NCBI GenBank assembly: GCA_000381565.1
Contig: KB906725.1
Span: 2,047,803-2,111,802, forward strand
From: Oxalobacteraceae bacterium AB_14
GTDB lineage: Bacteria > Pseudomonadota > Gammaproteobacteria > Burkholderiales > Burkholderiaceae_D
DNA length: 64,000 nt
Direction: 5' to 3'
This document shows, piece after piece, positions 55,862-64,000 of this stretch (position 1 is the stretch's first letter; each line of letters opens with the position of its first letter). Below the pieces are notes generated by a model. The model did no database searches and was not told where the DNA came from. It saw only the letters and a program-made list of their open reading frames with translations. The position numbers and the translations under genes were made by a program.

Positions 55862-56849
55862 GCGAGGGCGCCGTCAAGCCCGGCGGCGGCGGCCTGGCCG
55901 GATCGCCGGCCGCCGGCGCCGGCCGCAGATCGTGCTTGGGCAGCGGCGCGCCGGGCTGCGCCTGCTCGAGGAATTGCTGCATCAGCCAGCGCGTGGCCGG
56001 CCCCGGCTCCTCGTCGCCGCGCCGTATCACGTACAGCGGGAAGCTGAACGCGCTGCCCTCGCTGATGTGCAGCTGCACCAGCCGTCCCGCATCCAGGTCC
56101 CATTGCACGAACTCGACCGGCATATTGCCCCAGCCGATGCCGCTGCGCAGCAGCGCGTGCTTGGAGCTGAGGTCGCCCAGCCGCCAGTCGCGCAGCGCCA
56201 GCACGCCGAAGTCCTGGCCCTGGGTCAGGGTGCTGCGGTCGGTCAGCACCAGCTGGGTGTGCTCGCGCAGCACCGTGCTGGGGATGATGCCGGCGATCTG
56301 CGCCAGCGGATGCCCGGGCGCGGCCACCGGCACCATGGTCACGTAGCCGCAGCTCTGGCGCTCGATGATGTCCGGCGTGCCCGGCATCCAGCCGCTGATG
56401 CCGATGTGGCACTGCTGTTCCAGCACCAGCTGGGTCACCGCCCCCAGCGCCTCGGTGCGCAGGCGCATCGCCACGGTCGGGAACTCCGTCTGGAAGGCGT
56501 GCAGGATGCGCACCAGCTTGCAGGTCGAGTACATCACGTCGACCACCACCGACACCTCCGCCTCCAGCCCGGCCGACAGCGCCTTGGCGCGGGCCCGCAT
56601 GCCGTCCACCTTGAGCGACACCGCGCGGGCGTCGGCCAGCAACGCCTTGCCGGCCTCGGTCAGCACCGGCTTGCGCTTGCTGCGGTCCAGCAGTTCGATG
56701 TTGAGCTGCTCCTCCAGGTTGGCGATGGTGTAGCTGATCACCGACTGTGTGCGGTGCAGCGCCCGCGCCGCGTGGGCGAAGCCGCCATGGTCGATGACGG
56801 CGATGAACACGCGCAACTGGTCGAGGGAGGGGAGGCCGGGATCGCGCAT
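55839..56849 (-). CDS. LysR-family transcriptional regulator
   Basis: The 336-residue regulator has an N-terminal helix-turn-helix (LDQLRVFIAVIDHGGFAHAA, LHRTQSVISYTIANLEEQL) and a substrate-binding effector domain (about 95-300). It is divergent from azoR, 135 bases apart, so it probably controls that gene. The C-terminus is longer than usual by a Pro-rich tail that overlaps cbpM. Confidence 0.93.
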   Translation of the reverse strand: MRDPGLPSLDQLRVFIAVIDHGGFAHAARALHRTQSVISYTIANLEEQLNIELLDRSKRKPVLTEAGKALLADARAVSLKVDGMRARAKALSAGLEAEVSVVVDVMYSTCKLVRILHAFQTEFPTVAMRLRTEALGAVTQLVLEQQCHIGISGWMPGTPDIIERQSCGYVTMVPVAAPGHPLAQIAGIIPSTVLREHTQLVLTDRSTLTQGQDFGVLALRDWRLGDLSSKHALLRSGIGWGNMPVEFVQWDLDAGRLVQLHISEGSAFSFPLYVIRRGDEEPGPATRWLMQQFLEQAQPGAPLPKHDLRPAPAAGDPARPPPPGLTAPSPISLRRR

Positions 56850-56880
56850 GCAGCACCTTGTTGGGAGATTGATATCGGAC

Positions 56881-56897
56881 TATCTAATATATCGATA
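56881..56897. promoter_or_regulatory. Candidate LysR operator between LysR gene and azoR
   Basis: TATC and GATA form an inverted pair over 17 bases (TATCTAATATATCGATA), matching the loose T-N11-A LysR pattern. It lies in the AT-rich divergent promoter region. Confidence 0.4.
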
Positions 56898-56984
56898 GGT
56901 AGGATTTAAATTTAACTGGTTTCATCGATATTAAACTCGTTCTATGATGAATGCAATCCCTCCCAACCGAAAGGAAACAGCATC

Positions 56985-57596
56985 ATGGCAACCGTACTCC
57001 ACATCAACAGCAGCGTTCGTCAAAACGGCTCCCTGTCGCGCCAGCTGGGCGGCGAGTTCGTGGCAAAATGGCAAGCGGCCAACCCGGACGGCACCGTCGT
57101 CACGCGCGACTTGGCCGCCAGCCCGGTGCCGCACCTGACCGAACAGATGATGGGCGCCTACTTCACCCCGGCCGAGCAGCGCAACGCCGACCAGGCCCAC
57201 ACCATCAAGACCTCGGACGCGCTGGTCGACGAGCTGCTGGCCGCCGACACCATCGTCATCGGCGCGCCGATGTACAACTTCTCGGTGACCTCCGGCCTGA
57301 AGGCATGGATCGACCACGTGGCGCGCGCCGGCCGCACCTTCAAGTACGGCGCCAACGGCCCCGAAGGCCTGGTGCACGGCAAGAAAGTGATCGTGTTCGT
57401 CGCCAGCGGCGGCGTCTACAGCGAAGGCCCGGCCGCCGCCTACGACCACGTCACCACCTACCTGCGCTCGGTGCTGGGCTTCCTGGGCATGACCGACGTC
57501 ACCTTCGTGGTGGCCGAAGGCGTGGCCATGGGCGAGGAAGCGGTGGCCGCCGCCGTCGCCAAGGGCCGCTCGAAGATCGACGCGATCGCCGCTTAA
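56985..57596 (+). CDS. azoR: FMN-dependent NADH-azoreductase
   Basis: The 203-residue flavodoxin-fold enzyme has the FMN phosphate loop VLHINSSVRQNGSLSRQL at the N-terminus, PMYNFSVTSGLKAWIDHVAR (about 99-118) and FVASGGVYSEGP. It reduces azo dyes and quinones with NADH. It is divergent from the LysR gene and followed by a terminator. Confidence 0.93.
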   Translation: MATVLHINSSVRQNGSLSRQLGGEFVAKWQAANPDGTVVTRDLAASPVPHLTEQMMGAYFTPAEQRNADQAHTIKTSDALVDELLAADTIVIGAPMYNFSVTSGLKAWIDHVARAGRTFKYGANGPEGLVHGKKVIVFVASGGVYSEGPAAAYDHVTTYLRSVLGFLGMTDVTFVVAEGVAMGEEAVAAAVAKGRSKIDAIAA

Positions 57597-57613
57597 TTAC
57601 TGCTCCGGCAATT

Positions 57614-57655
57614 AAAAACTCCCTGACGGCGGCCGCCGGCAGGGAGTTTTTTTGC
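57614..57655 (+). terminator. Rho-independent terminator after azoR
   Basis: AAAAACTCCCTG pairs with CAGGGAGTTTTT around a GC-rich loop; a run of seven T follows on the plus strand. Confidence 0.88.
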
Positions 57656-57787
57656 GCCGGCCGCCGCCGCCGGCGGCTTTCCGTGCGGCGCTTGTATGCC
57701 AATTTGTGTGGCTTGGCAGATAATCATCCCCGTCGGCCCGCGCGATCGGGCAAAATCATATACAGTTAAGCAAGTATCGGAGCCCCC

Positions 57788-58687
57788 ATGAAACGGAACC
57801 TGCATTTGCTGGTCATTGATCCGCAAAACGACTTTTGCGATCTGCCGGCCAGCTACCTGCCGCTCAACCCGGCCACCCGCGCGCCGCACGCGCCGGCGCT
57901 GCCGGTGCCCGGCGCCCACCAGGACATGCTGCGCCTGGCCGGCCTGATCAACCGCGGCCGCGCCGGCCTGAGCGCCATCAGCGTCACGCTCGACTCCCAC
58001 CACCGCTTCGACATCGCCCACCCCACCTTCTGGATCGCCAGCGACGGCGCGCCGGTGGCGTCGTTCACGCAGATCAGCGCGGCCGACGTGCGCGCCGAGA
58101 AATTCCGGCCGCGCCATCCTGCCGCCCTGGCACTGGCGCTGAACTACCTCGACAAACTGGAAGCGGCCGGCCGCTACCGGCTGATGGTGTGGCCGGTGCA
58201 CTGCGAGATCGGCACCTGGGGCAACAACGTCCACGAGGACGTGCGCGCCGCCTACGGCGCCTGGGAGGAGGCCGCGCTGGGCATCGTCGCCAAGCTGGCC
58301 AAGGGCTCCAACCCGTGGACCGAGCACTACTCCGCCGTGCAGGCCGAGGTGCCGGACGCCGACGACCCGGACACCCAGCTCAACAGCAAATTCATCGCCA
58401 CCCTGGCCGAGGCCGACCAGGTCTACATCGCCGGCGAGGCCGGCAGCCACTGCGTCAAGGCCACCGTCGAGCACATCGCCGAGCACCTGGGCCAGCCGCT
58501 GTCCAAGCTGGTGCTGCTGACCGATTGCATCAGCCCGGTCGCCGGCTTCGCGCCGCAATACCAGGCTTTCCTGCAGGCGATGCAGGCGCGCGGCGTGCAG
58601 CTGATGCAAACGGCTGACGTGCTGCCCGAGCTGCTGGCCAACGCCGGCCGCGCGCTGGGAGCCGAGGTGGAGGACGAGCGCGCATGA
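57788..58687 (+). CDS. Isochorismatase-like cysteine hydrolase, probable nicotinamidase
   Basis: The 299-residue protein has the cysteine hydrolase triad region: Asp in LLVIDPQNDFCD (D11), a Lys in the middle and Cys in GEAGSHCVKATVEH (C222). It also has SHHRFDIAHPTFW, resembling the PncA metal site. Nicotinamidase converts nicotinamide to nicotinate. It is longer than PncA (about 210) with inserted segments. The stop overlaps the pncB start by four bases, strongly linking it to NAD salvage. It could instead hydrolyse a related amide. Confidence 0.82.
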   Translation: MKRNLHLLVIDPQNDFCDLPASYLPLNPATRAPHAPALPVPGAHQDMLRLAGLINRGRAGLSAISVTLDSHHRFDIAHPTFWIASDGAPVASFTQISAADVRAEKFRPRHPAALALALNYLDKLEAAGRYRLMVWPVHCEIGTWGNNVHEDVRAAYGAWEEAALGIVAKLAKGSNPWTEHYSAVQAEVPDADDPDTQLNSKFIATLAEADQVYIAGEAGSHCVKATVEHIAEHLGQPLSKLVLLTDCISPVAGFAPQYQAFLQAMQARGVQLMQTADVLPELLANAGRALGAEVEDERA

Positions 58688-59877
58688 ACCAGCCCATCGT
58701 CCGCAGCCTGCTGGAAACCGATTTGTACAAGTTCACCATGTGGCAGGCGCTGCTGCACGGCCATCCGAACTCGCACACCGAGTACGAGTTCGTCTGCCGC
58801 AACGCCACCGCCTATCCGCTGACCGAGCTGCTGCCCGACATCGAACGCGAGCTCGACCACCTGTGCTCGATGAGCTTCCGCGACGACGAACTGAACTACC
58901 TGCGCTCGCTGCGCTACATCAAGAGCGACTTCGTCGACTTCCTCACCGTGTTCCGCTTCCAGCGCAAGTTCATCGAGGTGCGCGCCGACGGCGCCACGCT
59001 GGTGATCCACGCCGGCGGCCCGCAGGTGCACGTGATGGGCTTCGAGATCTATGTGCTGTACATCGTCAACGAGCTGTACTTCCGGCGCTTCGACGCCGCC
59101 GCCGCGCTGGCCGAAGGGCGCGCCCGCCTGGCCGCCAAGATCGCCGCGCTGCAAGCCTTCGGCGCCGAGCCGGCCAGGCGCCACCCCTTCGAATTCTCCG
59201 ACTTCGGCACCCGCCGCCGCTACTCCAGCGCCTGGCACGACGAAGTGGTGCAGCGGCTGGCGCGCGAAGTGCCGCAGTACTTCAAGGGCACCTCCAATGT
59301 CTACCTGGCGATGCAGTTCGGCCTGGTGCCGATCGGCACCATGGCGCACGAATACATGCAATCGTTCCAGGCCTTCGGCGTGCGCCTGCGCGATTTCCAG
59401 AAAGCCTCGCTGGAGGCCTGGGTGCAGGAATACCGGGGCGACCTCGGCGTCGCCCTGACCGACGTGGTCGGCATGGACGCCTTCCTCGACGACTTCGACC
59501 TCTACTTCGCCAAGCTGTTCGACGGCCTGCGCCACGACTCCGGCGACCCGGTGCTGTGGGGCGAGAAGGCGCTGGCCCACTACGGCGCGCTGCGGGTCGA
59601 CGCCAACACCAAGCGCCTGGTGTTCTCCGACGGCCTCAAGCTCGAGACCGCGTTTGCGCTGTACCGCCACTTCGCCGACCGCATCATGACCGGCTTCGGC
59701 ATCGGCACCCACCTGAGCAACGACGTCGGCCTGACGCCGCTGAACATCGTCATGAAGCTGGTGTGCTGCAACGGCCAGTCGGTGGCCAAGCTGTCCGACT
59801 CGCCCGGCAAGACACTGTGCAAGGACCAGACCTTCCTGGCCTATCTGCGGCAAGTGTTCAACCACCCGGCGGCCTGA
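58684..59877 (+). CDS. pncB: Nicotinate phosphoribosyltransferase
   Basis: PncB joins nicotinate and PRPP (with ATP hydrolysis) to give nicotinate mononucleotide in NAD salvage. The 397-residue protein has LLETDLYKFTMWQA near the start, FSDFGTRRRYS, the phosphorylatable His in GTMAHEYMQSFQAF and RHDSGDP. It overlaps the upstream hydrolase by four bases and is one base from the following GGDEF/EAL gene. Confidence 0.96.
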   Translation: MNQPIVRSLLETDLYKFTMWQALLHGHPNSHTEYEFVCRNATAYPLTELLPDIERELDHLCSMSFRDDELNYLRSLRYIKSDFVDFLTVFRFQRKFIEVRADGATLVIHAGGPQVHVMGFEIYVLYIVNELYFRRFDAAAALAEGRARLAAKIAALQAFGAEPARRHPFEFSDFGTRRRYSSAWHDEVVQRLAREVPQYFKGTSNVYLAMQFGLVPIGTMAHEYMQSFQAFGVRLRDFQKASLEAWVQEYRGDLGVALTDVVGMDAFLDDFDLYFAKLFDGLRHDSGDPVLWGEKALAHYGALRVDANTKRLVFSDGLKLETAFALYRHFADRIMTGFGIGTHLSNDVGLTPLNIVMKLVCCNGQSVAKLSDSPGKTLCKDQTFLAYLRQVFNHPAA

Positions 59878-59878
59878 C

Positions 59879-62164
59879 ATGGACAGCATGCGCTACCTGT
59901 ACCTGATCAACGCCGCCATGTACGCCGTCATCGGCGCGGCGCTGCTGCTGGTATGGCGCCGCCACCGCGGCCAGACCTTCGCCCACCACATGGGCTGCTC
60001 GACCTTGCTCGCCGCGCTGATCCCGCTGGCCTACCTGATCCACACCACGGCGCCGTCGCCGTTCGACCAGCTGGGCGTGCCGTTGGTGCTGGTCGGCGCC
60101 ATCCCCAACCTGCTGTTCCTCGGCTCGGGCGTGATGCAGCTGGCCGGACGCCGCCTGCCGCGCGGCGTCGCCATCGCCATCGGCGTGGCCGCCGCCGCCG
60201 CGCTGGTGGCGCCGACCGTGGCCGACAAGCTGTTCTACTGGCCGCTGTGCAATATGCTGGTGCTGGGCGGGCTGGGCGCGCTGGCCAGCCGCTGGCTGTG
60301 GTCCACCCACGCGCTGGAGCGCCTGGTCGGCCCCCTGCTGATCCTGCTGGGCCTGAACCAGCTGCTGCTGGTGCTGTACGGCGAGCAGGGCATCGCCGCC
60401 AACATCGTGTTCGGCACCGTGCTGCGGGCCGCGATCGGCACCGTCTTCATGCTCAGCGCGCTGGACGGCGCGCTGCGCGACGCCGGCAAGCTGGCCGCCC
60501 GCTTCCAACTGCTGACCGAACACTCGGTGCAGGGCGTGGTGGTCACCGACGGCAAGCGCATCCTGTACGCCAATCCGGCGGTGCGCGCCATCTACGGCAT
60601 GCCGCTGGGGCAGGGCAACTACACCGTGTTCGCCGACCTGCCGCCGGAGAGCTTCAGCGACGAGCAATTGCAGCGCCAGCACCGCCTGCTGCAGCAAGGC
60701 GAGCTCGACATCGCCAGCTGGGAAGGCCGGCGCGAGGTGGCCGGCGGCCGCGAGCTCGAGCTGCGCTTCGAGGCCTGGCGGGTCGAGTGGGACGGCGTCG
60801 GCGCCACCCAGATCCTGATCACCGACGACACCGAGCGCAACGCCAGCGCCCGCGCGCTGGTGCACCAGGCCACGCACGACAAGCTCACCGGCCTGCCCAA
60901 CCGCGCCGTGCTGATGCAGCGCCTGCGCGAATACTGCTACCTGGCCGACGGCTCGCTGCACTGCACGCTGGTGGTGCTCAATATCGACCGCTTCAAACTG
61001 TTCAACCAGAGCCAGGGCCATGTGACGGGCGACCACGTGCTCAAGGCCTTCGCCGCCAAGCTCAAGGACGCGCTCGGCGCGCGCGCCGAACTGATACGGC
61101 TGGGCGGCGACGAATTCGCCATCGTCGACCCCGACGAAGGCAACGCGCGCGACATCGCCGAGCGCCTGAAGAACGCCTGCGTGCAGGCGCTCGCGGTGCC
61201 GGGCGGCGAATACTTCATCGACGCCTCGATGGGCATGGCGGTGTTCCCCGACAACGCCGGCAACGCCGAAGCGCTGCTGCGCGCCGCCAACGCCGCCATG
61301 TACCAGGCCAAGCGCACGCCGGGCACGGCGCTGGCCATGGCCGAGCAGCGCTTCGAGCAGATGTCGAGCCAGACCCTGGACAATGAGCAGGCGCTGCGCA
61401 AAGGCATCAAGAACAACGAAATCTACCTGGACTACCAGCCCAAGATCGACGCCACGACCGGCAAGCTGCTGGGGTTCGAGGCGCTGGCGCGCTGGGTGCG
61501 GCCGGGCATCGGCTGGGTCAGTCCGGTGGAATTCATCGCCATCGCCGAGCGCACCGGGCTGATCCCGGAACTGGGCGCCATGCTGCTGGGGCAAGCCTGC
61601 CGCCAGATCGCCGCCTGGTGCGCCGAGCTGGGCGATTGCGTGCCGGTGGCGGTCAACGTCTCGCCGATGCAGCTGCTCAACCGCGGCTTTCTGCAGATCG
61701 TCGAGCGGACCTTGATCGACACCGCCATCCCGCCGCGCTGCCTGACGCTGGAGATCACCGAAAGCGCCGCGGTCGACAACCTCGACGACACCCGGCTGCA
61801 GCTGCAACACCTGAGCACGCTGGGCATCGACGTCGCGATGGACGATTTCGGCACCGGTTTCTCGTCGCTGAGCATGCTGCGCCAGCTGCCGCTGAGCACG
61901 GTGAAGATCGACCGCGGCCTGATCGACCCGCTGCCGGCGCCGGACGCGGTGGCGGTGGTCAAGGCGATCTGCCAGCTGGCCGCCGCGCTCGACCTGCAGG
62001 TGGTGGCCGAGGGTATCGAAACGCTGGAGCAAGCAGTGGCCGCGCGCGACGCTGGCTGTCACGCCTTGCAGGGCTTCTTCTACGCGCGGGCGCTGACCGT
62101 GGCCGACGCCGGCGAATGGATGCGGCGCCAGCAAGCCGAAGCGGACGGCCTGCTGGCGACGTGA
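59879..62164 (+). CDS. Membrane GGDEF/EAL protein with PAS domain (c-di-GMP turnover)
   Basis: The 761-residue protein has an N-terminal membrane part of about six or seven helices (8-200), a PAS domain (about 205-320), an intact GGDEF motif (about 409) and an EAL domain (GFEALARW about 531, DDFGTGFSSLS). The inhibitory RXXD site before GGDEF is absent (RAEL). Both catalytic motifs look intact, so either synthesis or hydrolysis of c-di-GMP is possible. Its ATG is one base after the pncB stop, so it is co-translated with the NAD-salvage genes. Confidence 0.93.
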   Translation: MDSMRYLYLINAAMYAVIGAALLLVWRRHRGQTFAHHMGCSTLLAALIPLAYLIHTTAPSPFDQLGVPLVLVGAIPNLLFLGSGVMQLAGRRLPRGVAIAIGVAAAAALVAPTVADKLFYWPLCNMLVLGGLGALASRWLWSTHALERLVGPLLILLGLNQLLLVLYGEQGIAANIVFGTVLRAAIGTVFMLSALDGALRDAGKLAARFQLLTEHSVQGVVVTDGKRILYANPAVRAIYGMPLGQGNYTVFADLPPESFSDEQLQRQHRLLQQGELDIASWEGRREVAGGRELELRFEAWRVEWDGVGATQILITDDTERNASARALVHQATHDKLTGLPNRAVLMQRLREYCYLADGSLHCTLVVLNIDRFKLFNQSQGHVTGDHVLKAFAAKLKDALGARAELIRLGGDEFAIVDPDEGNARDIAERLKNACVQALAVPGGEYFIDASMGMAVFPDNAGNAEALLRAANAAMYQAKRTPGTALAMAEQRFEQMSSQTLDNEQALRKGIKNNEIYLDYQPKIDATTGKLLGFEALARWVRPGIGWVSPVEFIAIAERTGLIPELGAMLLGQACRQIAAWCAELGDCVPVAVNVSPMQLLNRGFLQIVERTLIDTAIPPRCLTLEITESAAVDNLDDTRLQLQHLSTLGIDVAMDDFGTGFSSLSMLRQLPLSTVKIDRGLIDPLPAPDAVAVVKAICQLAAALDLQVVAEGIETLEQAVAARDAGCHALQGFFYARALTVADAGEWMRRQQAEADGLLAT

Positions 62165-62467
62165 TCAGGCCGCGGTGGCGCCGAAGCCGCTCATGATGGT
62201 GTCGGCCTTGGCGCCCTCGTCCTCATCGTAGATATCGATGGTCAGCATGGCGCCGCTGCGCTGGCGCGCGTGCGCGGCGGCGGCCGGGCCGCCCGGCGTG
62301 AGCGAGTCCAGCAGGTTGCCGACCATGCTGGTCGACACGCTCGGCGGCAGCGACAGATGCTTGGTCAGCTTGACGCAGGACGGCGGGAAGCCGCTCGACA
62401 GCAACGCGCTGCGGGCGCTTTCGGCGTCCGTCACCTGGTCGAAATTGCGATGGATGGTACGTGTCAT
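62165..62467 (-). CDS. Small hypothetical protein
   Basis: The 100-residue frame (MTRTIHRNFDQVTDAESARS) has GGAGG before the ATG, and continues ALLSSGFPPSCVKLTKHLSL. The first half resembles the start of YflT/GsiB-like stress proteins that read 'DNQSDAESARSALLSSG' but the match is weak. It is 39 bases after the ABM gene and converges with the GGDEF/EAL gene (1-base spacing). Confidence 0.65.
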   Translation of the reverse strand: MTRTIHRNFDQVTDAESARSALLSSGFPPSCVKLTKHLSLPPSVSTSMVGNLLDSLTPGGPAAAAHARQRSGAMLTIDIYDEDEGAKADTIMSGFGATAA

Positions 62468-62506
62468 GATAAGCCTCCGTCTTGAGACTGGACAGCGATG
62501 GGCGGC

Positions 62507-62806
62507 TTAAAAGCCGGGGACCACGGTTTCGAAATGTTCCACTTTCGGCGGCAGGGCGAAATGGCTGCCCACCAGCCCGCGCCAGACCAGGAAGCCCTGG
62601 CTGGCGCGAAAATCGACCAGATGGTTGTCCAGCGTTTCCCAGCCCACCACCAGATGATACGTGTCCGGCACCTCGATGTCGCGGTCCAGGCGCATCGACA
62701 GGCAGCCGGTGGCGGCGCGGAACACCGGCACCGCCTCGGCCACCGCGGCCTGGAAGGCGGCGTGGGACTCGGGTTTGATGTACAGCTCGGCGATTTCATA
62801 GATCAT
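62507..62806 (-). CDS. Antibiotic biosynthesis monooxygenase (ABM) domain protein
   Basis: The 99-residue protein has the ABM/dimeric alpha-beta barrel pattern (IAELYIKPESHAAFQAAVAE, GCLSMRLDRDIEVPDTYHLV, HFALPPKVEHFE). Such proteins act as small monooxygenases or quinone-handling enzymes. It follows the TetR gene by 26 bases, so TetR probably regulates it. Confidence 0.85.
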   Translation of the reverse strand: MIYEIAELYIKPESHAAFQAAVAEAVPVFRAATGCLSMRLDRDIEVPDTYHLVVGWETLDNHLVDFRASQGFLVWRGLVGSHFALPPKVEHFETVVPGF

Positions 62807-62832
62807 GGGGGCATTCCTTTTAAGATACGCCT

Positions 62833-63477
62833 CTATTGTGCCTCAAGCGCGGCCGGCGTGCGCAAGATGAACAGCATTGCCTGCTGGGCCAGTTGCGCGA
62901 CGTCGACGCCGCTGCCGGGTTTGTACCATTGGACCGTCCAGTTGAGCGCGCCGAAGATCAGCAGGCGGTCGAATTGCGACGGCATGGCCCAGTCGCCGGA
63001 GCGCTGCAGCGCGCCGATGGCCTGGTCCCACACCGCCTCGTAGCGGTCCTTGAGGGCGACGATGCGCGCCCGCGAGGACTGGTCCAGCGAGCGCCACTCG
63101 TACAGCAGCACGGCGATGAAATGGTGGTCGGGCGCCAGCAGCGTCTGCAGATGGGCTTCGACCAGCCGGCGCAGCAGCTCGCGCGGCGGCAGCGGCTGGC
63201 GGGCGATGGCTTCGATCTCGGCCAGCGAGCGGGCCAGGCCCTGTTCCATGATGGCGGCCAGGATGTCCTGCTTGGTCTTGAAGTGGTAGAACCAGCTGCC
63301 GGCCTGGATGCCGGCGGCGGCCGCGATTTCGCGCACGGTGGTGTTGTCGTAGCCCTTGGTGCGGAACAGCTGGGCCGATTTCTCCAGCAATTCGGCGCGC
63401 AGCCCGCCGCCTTCCCCCTTGTGGGGCCGCCCGCGTTTCTTGGGGCTGGGAGCGGCGAGGACGGCGGCATCGGACAT
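62833..63477 (-). CDS. TetR-family transcriptional regulator
   Basis: The 214-residue regulator has a basic N-terminus (KKRGRPHKGE), the TetR helix-turn-helix (TTVREIAAAAGIQAGSWFYH, about 45-64) and a helical ligand domain. It heads a minus-strand cluster with the ABM gene and the small gene at 62165, and is divergent from the coiled-coil protein at 63670. Confidence 0.92.
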   Translation of the reverse strand: MSDAAVLAAPSPKKRGRPHKGEGGGLRAELLEKSAQLFRTKGYDNTTVREIAAAAGIQAGSWFYHFKTKQDILAAIMEQGLARSLAEIEAIARQPLPPRELLRRLVEAHLQTLLAPDHHFIAVLLYEWRSLDQSSRARIVALKDRYEAVWDQAIGALQRSGDWAMPSQFDRLLIFGALNWTVQWYKPGSGVDVAQLAQQAMLFILRTPAALEAQ

Positions 63478-63669
63478 GGCGTATGAGCGGGGGCGCGGGA
63501 AGTGTGGCTTTCATTTTAATGCAGAGCATCGCCTGCATCCGAAAAAGCCTGCGGAAATCCTATTTTATGCTGCGTCGCAACAACGCTGGTCAAGGATGGG
63601 CTTGAGGCAGATCAGAGGAGTGGCGTGGAGCCGGGATTAAGCTGGCTCGATAGGGTAGGGGGGCGTTTC

Positions 63670-64000
63670 ATGCAAGCGAAAAATAACGCGTTAGCTCAGC
63701 TTGACAACGGCCCCGATGGTGCCGAGGATGGAGATATGAGCCCGGATATGGAATTGCTAAGGCAGGAGATGGGTGCCGGCTTTAAGGAAGTCAACGCCCG
63801 GATCGATATCCTGCGTCAGGAGACCACGGCGCGGATAGATGAGACGCGTCGTGAGGTCACCGCGCGCATCGACGATTTGCGTAAGGAAACCGCAGACAAT
63901 TTCAAGGCGGTCGATGCCAAGATAGAGCAGGTTCGGCAGGAGACTGCGGACAACTTCAGGGCGGTCGATGCCAAGATAGAGCAGGTTCGGCAGGAGACTG
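63670..64000 (+). CDS. Coiled-coil repeat protein, partial (C-terminus outside window)
   Basis: The frame starts at ATG 63670 after a G-rich stretch and runs off the end. After a short Gly/Asp-rich head, it is a continuous charged coiled coil of about 18-residue units (for example ADNFKAVDAKIEQVRQET) rich in Arg, Glu and Asp. Two units near the end are nearly identical at DNA level (63892-63999). It has no signal peptide. The C-terminal part may hold a membrane helix as in DUF1640-like proteins, but that is not visible. Confidence 0.6.
   Translation, partial: MQAKNNALAQLDNGPDGAEDGDMSPDMELLRQEMGAGFKEVNARIDILRQETTARIDETRREVTARIDDLRKETADNFKAVDAKIEQVRQETADNFRAVDAKIEQVRQET
63892..63999 (+). repeat. 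54-bp tandem repeat in the coiled-coil gene
   Basis: Two 54-base units (63892-63945 and 63946-63999) differ at only a few positions, each coding for 18 residues. More copies may follow beyond the window. Confidence 0.85.

Noticed and set aside
59858..62134. 758-codon open frame opposite the GGDEF/EAL gene
   Set aside because: Shadow of a well-supported gene, rich in His, Gln and Arg with no recognisable domain.
63892..64000. Possible CRISPR array from repeated 54-bp units
   Set aside because: Units are directly adjacent with no spacers and lie in frame in a coiled-coil gene.

Overview
The window looks like chromosome of a high-GC betaproteobacterium of the Oxalobacteraceae (Massilia/Duganella/Janthinobacterium type). 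The evidence is the rpsP-rimM-trmD-rplS order, the DUF3579 protein, the CbpA/CbpM pair, a FimV-like protein, FliT and chitin-degradation genes with a large TonB receptor. This is inferred from protein families, not from a marker gene search.

Layout. 1-5.1 kb: the 3'-less end of a TM2 membrane protein, the ribosome/tRNA-modification operon rpsP-rimM-trmD-rplS, a Nudix hydrolase, a CobD/CbiB-like membrane protein and DUF3579. 5.2-11.3 kb: a two-domain M16 peptidase, a small unknown gene, an acylphosphatase remnant, an intact IS630-family element, and a chemoreceptor whose last codons were rewritten by that element. 11.5-30.1 kb: a chitin/N-acetylglucosamine region. It holds a cupin/JmjC-like protein, a TonB receptor, a GntR regulator followed by a GH18 chitinase, a periplasmic TPR protein, and a ten-gene minus-strand operon (kinase, GntR regulator, NagA, SIS deaminase, a complete sugar ABC importer, a GH3 hexosaminidase and an AmpG-like MFS permease). 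A strong sigma-70 promoter precedes the kinase. Similar TGGTATT-type sites lie before the TonB receptor, the first GntR gene and the kinase, so the region is probably one regulon: chitin cut outside, oligomers imported, GlcNAc phosphorylated, deacetylated and deaminated.

30.2-36.5 kb: small unknown genes, a DUF2807 protein made of eight 39-residue double repeats, an ExeA/GspB pair, mobB and a YjfB-like small protein. 36.6-39.2 kb: a bufferin-type RiPP operon. It has a DUF2282 precursor, a single protein that fuses the MNIO (DUF692) maturase with its DUF2063 partner, and a DoxX membrane protein, behind an ECF-like promoter. 39.2-49.8 kb: housekeeping and envelope genes (S4 protein, fumarase, FimV-like, aminotransferase, FliT, HDOD, M13 peptidase, methyltransferase, CsbD). 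49.9-64 kb: S9 peptidase, MATE exporter, crystallin-fold protein, CbpA/CbpM, LysR with divergent azoreductase, an NAD-salvage pair tightly coupled to a GGDEF/EAL protein, a TetR/ABM cluster and a truncated coiled-coil repeat protein.

Mobile and repeat content is light: one IS630 element, REPIN-like palindromic repeats (two of them read in frame at the 5' ends of ABC-transporter genes), and a 114-bp inverted-repeat element. No tRNA, rRNA or CRISPR array was seen. The only gene-free stretch above 300 bases is 15318-15695, which holds the divergent regulatory region described in the list.
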